From Serinus canaria (Eukaryota; Chordata; Aves; Passeriformes; Fringillidae): 64,000 bases of DNA. Both the position numbers and the translations under genes were made by a program. Numbering within the stretch: position 1 is the first letter of the stretch; each line of letters starts with the position of its first letter. The notes beneath the pieces were generated by a model. The model did no database searches. It saw only the letters and a list, made by a program, of their open reading frames with translations, and was not told the DNA's origin. This document shows, in pieces, positions 58,301-64,000 of the stretch. Where the stretch lies: assembly GCF_022539315.1 (NCBI RefSeq), contig NC_066314.1:49847180-49911179 (forward strand). The letters are read 5' to 3'.

Positions 58301-59692
58301 CTCTTATTGGTTGCATAGACCTCTGGTTATTAGACTTCTGGATTAGGTCTATCCTATGCATTCTCCACCCTGGCTGGCCTGACAGAAGGCAAGGCCTCAA
58401 AAACCCCTTTGTTGGGAAAAAGTGCGGAGAGACTGCCTGAAGTTTCTAAGGTCTCTTTGGCAAGTCCCTCAGTGCTGCCTTCTCCCAGGGGAAAGTGGAC
58501 TTCTGGGGCCAAACCAAGACCAAACCCTTTCATACTATTTTTCTGGCTTGGTGACTCTTGGCAGAGAAAACAGGGGTTTGGATCACCTCACTGGAAATTG
58601 TGGAGGGTGAGGAATGAGGTTGGGTGCAGACCTTCCCCCTAGCCCCAAGAACAGCCTTGGGGAGAAGCCTGGGCTGGGGTCCTGCACCCAGGGGAGTAAA
58701 GGTGAGACTCTGTTCCTCACAGTGGGGCAGAGCTCTTTCCCATATCTGCTGGTGCTGCCCCAGTTTATGCTGCAGTACCATGTTTCCTTCTCCCCCTCCC
58801 CACTCTTCCATACTGAATAAATCCCTCTTGAGGCAGGTGTGAAATATTCATGACTGACAAATGAAGAATTATGTCGGGCTGAGGAGGCCTCTGTGTGTTT
58901 GCAATGCTAATCAGCATTCTTGGCTGGAGGAGGCTCTGCCTGGCAGGCTTGAAGGAAGGAGGGGAAGATGCAGGAGGAAGGTGGAAAAGGAGCTGAGAAA
59001 GAGACAAGGGGCAGACACAGTAGGGGTGAATAAGGTATGGTGGGACCAGGGAGTGGTGAGACAAGGAGGTAACAGGTAGAGGGAGATGGAGAAGGTGTAG
59101 AAGAGGGGCAGGCTGAAAGGACCTGGGGAAGAGATGGCTACAGTGGAAAGAATGGGATGATAAAGGGACAAAGGGAACAGCAAGGAAAAGGATTGAGTGC
59201 AGGGGTGAAGGCTCTCGAGAGGAGGTGGGGAGTCAGTCAGCAGTACCTGGAGAAAAAAAACTGGGCAGACTTCATGATGAGCTGTGACCCCTCTCTGTAG
59301 GGCAGAGCTCAGTGCTACAGGGTGAGCAGCTGCCATCTGGGTAGGAGCTGGACCCAGGGCCCCAAAAGCACATTTGCCATGCTTGGTGCTGACGGGAAAG
59401 CTCAGCTGCGTCAGGAAGGACATACAGCCTCCGGGAGCCTGGAGAACATCCCTTCCACCGTCACCACCTCCTTCCACACAAGAGGCAGTCAAGAAGAGCC
59501 TCATGGAGCCGTGTCCTCTTGCTGGAGCCAGTCTGCTGCAGTCCCACCATCTGAGCGGGAGGGAACTTCCTCAGGGTGGCTTGGTGTGGGACGGACACTT
59601 TGTGCCACCTCCCAGCAGGCTATGGGGGATTCTTGTAGGGCTGGTGGAGCCTGCCCCACCTCAGCTATGCCCTGCCCACCCTGTCTGAGCAG

Positions 59693-60369
59693 GTGTTTTT
59701 GGGTCCTTCCCTGGAGACGCAGCAGAGGGGAGCATCTGTAGTGTCCCCTTACTCACGCAGGCATTCCCAGCCCTGTCCCTCAGCCGCTTGGGCCTTGTAC
59801 TGTGAGGGGCGCTCTCGGTCTGCCTCGCCTTGGCTGTCCCCACCTGGGGAGGTGTCTCTGTCCCTCCCCCCGGCCATCCTACTAGGGCAGCTCTCTGCCG
59901 GGCTGACCCAGCCCACCCCGTCCCTGAGTGGAGAGAGGGCATCCTCTGCCTGGCTTCTCCTTCTCCCTCTTCTCCCGCTCCTTCTCCTCCCTGCCCCGCC
60001 AAGGGTCGAGTTCCCTCCTCCCCCCTGTACGGCCCCCTCCGATGCCCCATCCCCACGTTCGGCTTGGCCTTTGCCTCCCCTAACTACCACCGCCACTGTG
60101 AGGCCTTGCTCCTGGCTGGCCTGGCCCACCTTCCTGCCCTCCACCTTCCCGGGGGGGAGGAAGAGTCTGTCCGGGTCAGGCCAGGGCTGGTACGGCTGGT
60201 CCATCACAAGCACAGCGTCTGGGGTGAGGGGGTGGGAAGGGGCGGGCAGCTGCCGGGCACAGAGAAGGGGGTGTCAGCCCCTGAATGTAAGGAAGGGCCT
60301 GGGAGGCGGCTGCTGGCACTGGCTCCTTGTGGCCTCTTTGGTGTTCCTCCTTCCGTAACAACCCTGTGA
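59693..60369 (+). other. GC-rich block with overlapping open frames in 3' UTR
   Basis: About 680 bp of high-GC, CpG-bearing sequence is open in two + frames (59693-60358, 221 residues; 59830-60369, 179 residues) and for 154 residues on the minus strand. Openness in several frames at once is what high GC alone produces. The peptides are Pro/Ser/Leu/Gly-rich and have no domain I recognise. I treat it as noncoding 3' UTR. Conservation of the block at the nucleotide level is possible because its CpG content differs sharply from its neighbours. Confidence 0.4.
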
Positions 60370-60604
60370 CCCCCCCGGTTGTGTATGGACAAATTTAAGT
60401 TGGAGTTACGTTCTTTACTTTCTTCTTTTTTTTGAATTTATTTTCTTTTCTTCTTTTAGAATTGTATTTCTTTCTTGTTCTTTTCTTTCTTTTTTTTTTC
60501 CCCCCGCTCTTTCCTTCTTTTCCTGTTTTAAAACTGAATGGCACGAAATCGTTTTTCCTCAACTCGGAGATTCCTGTATGGAGAAAATCAATTTCTATAT
60601 TTGC

Positions 60605-60610
60605 AATAAA
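60605..60610 (+). terminator. Poly(A) signal of ELFN2
   Basis: Canonical AATAAA preceded by a long U-rich stretch. It is followed about 11 nt later by an A-run near 60621, the likely cleavage position. G/GT-rich sequence from about 60708 (TTGTCTGGTAG and the TGGGA array) provides a downstream element. Confidence 0.65.
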
Positions 60611-60725
60611 TTTCTTATTTAAAAAAAACAAAACCTCGAAAAAACCTAAAAAAAAAAATCAACAAGAAAAACTATGAAAAGCTGCTTCTGAGTCCATTTC
60701 TTCTAGACTTGTCTGGTAGAGAAGG

Positions 60726-60805
60726 TGGGATGGGATGGGATGGGATGGGATGGGATGGGATGGGATGGGATGGGATGGGATGGGATGGGATGGGATGGGA
60801 TGGGA
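60726..60805. repeat. (TGGGA)16 pentanucleotide microsatellite
   Basis: Sixteen perfect TGGGA units over 80 bp, about 105 bp past the probable ELFN2 cleavage site. Each unit supplies a GGG run with a 2-nt spacer, so the sense strand can form tandem G-quadruplexes. Confidence 0.97.
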
Positions 60806-63800
60806 GGAAACGAGGTATAGGTGAAACTGAGAGAGTTGGGTCAGGGCATGGGAAGATTTTCCCAGGCACCCAGTGGTCACTTGCTTCTCCCAAACACAGT
60901 ATTTCTCTCCCTTGGCTATTGCCTGTTTTGGACACCAAATTATTTTCACCCAGTCGTCAGTTCTGTCATGATACGAGCCCTTTGCTGCACCAATCAGCAC
61001 CCAGGTTCTGCCCCACCCAGGGCAGGCAGACAGCTCTGCCTGGGTGTAAGGCAGAGCTTCCTTGCCCATTACTTACACAAGAAATCCTCTGTCTGAGCTC
61101 CAGAGCTCTCTGGAGGAAGGCAATCCAAGGCAGGCGATCCAGCCGTGGGTAATGACTGAGCAATCTGTAGCCTAATCCACCAGCAGATATCCTGATCTCA
61201 GCTCTTCCTAAGCATCAATATTTTAAGTCAAGAATACAGCCAGCAAATCCATGCCTATTGGTGCATTTATACACATAATTAGGCCAATTTGTGTATGGTG
61301 ACATAGCAGCCATTCCCTTGCATGTCTTGTCTCTTCTCTGCCTCCTGTTTCTTAATGTTTCTAGTTTCTCCTGAGAGTGGTATGGCTCCTTGGCTCAGAG
61401 GGTTTCTTGTTTTTGCTCTTGCACATCCAGCTCTGATTAGACAAATCTAGCCATGGCTTCTAGGCTTCGTTATTGAGTATGCTGAGCTCACAGTCTCTGC
61501 TCCTTGTGTAGCAAAGGACAGGAATAAATGGTTCTAGGGAGTTGTGACTGTGGACACAACAGCTCCTGGATATATATGCTGCAGTAGCTGATGACTCTTA
61601 TTAATGCTTGAATTGATTTGAGAGCAAACCTAGAAGCAGATGCTACTACGGGCAGATGCTTCACAGTCTGACATGTTCTCCACTGGACTTGGGAAGAATG
61701 ATAGAGTGCGGGAAGGAATGGTGCTGGGCTGTGAACCTGTGGAGGATGGACAATGGTGCGTAACGAAGAGGAGCTCTTCCGGGGTTAATCAGAGCTTCAT
61801 CTGCTTGGTGGAAAGGTGGAGTTTCAGTCAAAGTGATGTTCCTGGCATCTGCATCTCTGCAGTGCAGGGATTCAGGCCTTCTGAGACAGGGAATCTCAGA
61901 CTTTGGGAGGAATTAATGCATAAATTTTAAAGAGGTGTAATCTAATCAGTAGAGAGCCCCCATGCTGTTTATTTTGTTGCTAAATTCGATTTTGTTTCCA
62001 CAGTCCTTGCATTTCATTTGGTTGCTCTGCCACAGGGATGAGAAAGGACAAGATGTGTTTGCAAATGCTGTCTAGGGGGATCAGGAAGCTTTGGGAAGGG
62101 AAGACTGTCAGGGCTGAAGACATCGTAAATGTCCTGAAGCCAGGTGAGGACTGTTGGGCTGAGGGGACATGCAGGAACTGTAGCCAGCCCTCTGGGCCAA
62201 AATGATTTGTGATGAAAGAGTTAAGCAGTGCTTGTATTTAAACAGCCTTTGGCTGATTCCAGTCAGAGAGCTTAGGAATGTCCTCTGCTCTGCACACTGT
62301 TTTGTGAGATGGTGTGTGTCCAGAGAAGGCATGAGGTGTGAGCTGTGTCTGTGTGTCTGCATTATTCTCTCAAGTGTCTCTGGATGTAACTGTGTCCAAC
62401 AGACTGCAGTTATTGCACCAAACCACTCTGACCTTTGCCTCCAGAACCTACTGGGTGGAGCATGATGTCTGCATCATGGAGAGAAGGGCCCAGGGCTGTG
62501 CTGTAGACAGTGAAGTGGCTGCAGTGTGCAGTGTGAAGGTGGCCAGAGTGAGTTGGCCTGCTAAGCAAACCCACCCTGGAGAAGAAGCGGGGTTCTTTGC
62601 ACAGCCTCATTATTTGGTTGGCTGCGGACTCAGGAAGACTGTTTTGTGTTTTCTTGTGGTTGGTTTGTGCTGATGTGGCTCTTTTCCACCCTTAAGAAGT
62701 TCAGTGACTTATCCAAGTTGTAATTTGCTGCAGCACAGAAAGACCTGACTTAGCCCCAGAGCCTTTTGCTGGAAGTCATACAGGACAGTTGTCATCTCTT
62801 TGCCCATGTGGACCTGTGCATGTCCCTCTGTGTTGTGGTACCGACAGGCAAGTAGGCAACATTGCCCTCTTCTGGACTGACTGTAGGCACTGGAGGAGCA
62901 TCTCTGATGGAATGGCAGATCAATCCTCTTTCCACTGCAGAGCTAACACCCTTTCTGTGTCTTCATTTCCCATCCAAATCTTGGTGGCTTTTACAATAGC
63001 CAGCTTGGATTAGAGGATACTTTTCCGCAGCACTAAGTGCCTGGGCATCCTGAGCCATCATGACTCCTCAGGGTCAGGCCAAGCCTAAGAGAGCAGAGTG
63101 AAGAATGTCTCCTCTCCAGATAATGTTGTCTCCAATGGAACCAATAACCAACAGCTCTGAAGGGCAGTGAACATATGGTTGAAGGTGTGAGGGTCATGCT
63201 GCTGACCTTTGTCCTGAGGGCTGTCTCTCAAGGGGATGAGAGCAGTGCTAGGGAATGGTCAGGCTAACCTCTTTCCCCACGTCTTCGATGCCTTTTCAAT
63301 TAAAACACAAATGTGTGTATTGTGCAGAGCTGGAGGACAGACTGAGAGCTGCACAGAGCCCCAGGGGATTTGGGATTTTAAGTGCACAGGCCATGCTCAC
63401 CCGTAGCAGGGGAGCAGAGGATGTCACTGAACAGCCTCTACATTTTCCTTCTGACCCTTGAAGGAAACACAAATTGAGAGAAAGAAAACCCAATCAGCCT
63501 GAAAATGAAATATTTAGTAGTGAAAGGATAAGAGGGATCAAACGTAGACTTGAATACTTTTATAAAAGTTCCCTTACACTGGTAAGATGATGGCTAGATC
63601 AACTATCACTGGTGGTCCCCCTACAGGGACAAACTCGAGATTCTGCCACAGCTTTGGTGGAACTATGGCAGTGTGCAGAACTGCTCCATTCCTTGGCTTC
63701 CCAAATATTCAGCAGGGATCTGTGTCTTCCCTTCCCTTGTCAGGCTCCTTGGAACAGGGTCTGTCTCTCACAACATGGTTATGTGATACCTCTTACAGTA

Positions 63801-64000
63801 GGATTGCCAGGCTCCTCAGGGACTGGCAGTTAACATGTGTTCCCAAAGGAGAAAGGAGTGGCATCTAAAATGAGTCCGAGGAGCTGTATTGGTGACTCCT
63901 GCTAAGCAAGGCAGAAGTAAGCAGTTGCCCAGCCAGTGCTACTGTGGAAAATGAATCAAAGGCCTCATCACTTTTAAATAAGAAACACTTCAAAAAAGAA
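60806..64000. other. Intergenic DNA downstream of ELFN2
   Basis: No gene, RNA or repeat family recognised. Frames are short and uncharacterised. In mammals CYTH4 flanks the 3' side of ELFN2, but none of its coding sequence is visible here. Confidence 0.5.

Larger units (their letters stand above)
54676..60621 (+). other. Probable ELFN2 3' UTR (about 5.9 kb)
   Basis: After the TGA (54673-54675) no other gene starts. The + strand continues to a classical 3' end: a U-rich stretch (about 60412-60530), then TTTGCAATAAATTTC and an A-rich run. Earlier AATAAA hexamers at 54757, 56383 and 58816 could give shorter isoforms. The stretch 59690-60370 is unusually GC-rich and holds long overlapping open frames. 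An octamer ATTTGCAT sits at 57737-57744. Extent is inferred from signals, not transcripts. The region 55.3-59.6 kb is otherwise featureless. Confidence 0.6.

Noticed and set aside
59830..60369. 179-residue + frame as a second gene after ELFN2
   Set aside because: Sits in the probable 3' UTR in a GC-rich block open in several frames; no recognised family. Kept only as a finding.
60806..64000. Possible flanking gene such as CYTH4
   Set aside because: No exon-like conserved coding block with matching splice sites could be recognised in this stretch.
1..64000. tRNA, rRNA, CRISPR, prokaryotic operon or phage features
   Set aside because: None seen; the window is vertebrate nuclear DNA.

Overview
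The window is vertebrate nuclear DNA, most probably from a bird. It carries several CR1-type LINE fragments, which are the dominant avian/reptilian retroposon, many short simple repeats, and one large protein-coding exon. That exon is an unmistakable orthologue of ELFN2 (extracellular leucine-rich repeat and fibronectin type III domain containing 2, also PPP1R29). It is a single intron-free reading frame on the + strand at about 52.25-54.68 kb. No other protein-coding gene can be supported. The many other open frames are chance or repeat-driven (TG/CA, AGAAT, TGGGA, ACATGC tracts) or antisense shadows of ELFN2.

Layout. 0-5 kb is a TG-rich, partly GC-rich region. It holds an (AGAAT)n array joined to a CR1 3' end, a degenerate minisatellite carrying CAGCTG E-boxes, a CpG-bearing block near 2.6 kb, and an AT-rich octamer-containing element at 5.05 kb. 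5-19 kb is ordinary noncoding DNA with an old CR1 at 8.5 kb, a second CR1 at 10.4-11.0 kb and a TAAT-rich putative enhancer at 13.4-13.6 kb. At 19.16-19.34 kb a strong acceptor, a CpG-bearing 180-nt body and a perfect GAG|GTAAG donor form the best candidate for an upstream noncoding ELFN2 exon. 19.3-51.6 kb would then be the intron before the coding exon. It contains another ancient CR1 (24.9-25.6 kb), several perfect short inverted repeats (notably 32.48 kb and 34.18 kb), a consensus CRE at 27.56 kb and a 500-bp strand-asymmetric pyrimidine/GT-rich tract at 39.65-40.17 kb. The terminal exon probably begins at 51,618 after a good splice acceptor. It has a leader of about 650 nt containing several uORFs and a very strong G-quadruplex motif, then the CDS, then a 3' UTR of about 5.9 kb ending at an AATAAA at 60,605. 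A (TGGGA)16 array lies about 100 bp past the end. 60.8-64 kb looks like intergenic DNA.

How the parts work together. ELFN2 is a type I postsynaptic adhesion protein that binds group III metabotropic glutamate receptors across the synapse and carries a PP1-docking KVQF motif in its tail. The noncoding material is best read as its regulatory and untranslated sequence plus repeats. I found no sign of a novel gene system. The most unusual observations are the leader G-quadruplex with its uORFs, the near-perfect 61-nt hairpin at 32.48 kb, and the candidate exon at 19.2 kb with two overlapping uORFs. Family statements are from general knowledge; exon, enhancer and structure calls are inferences from sequence alone.
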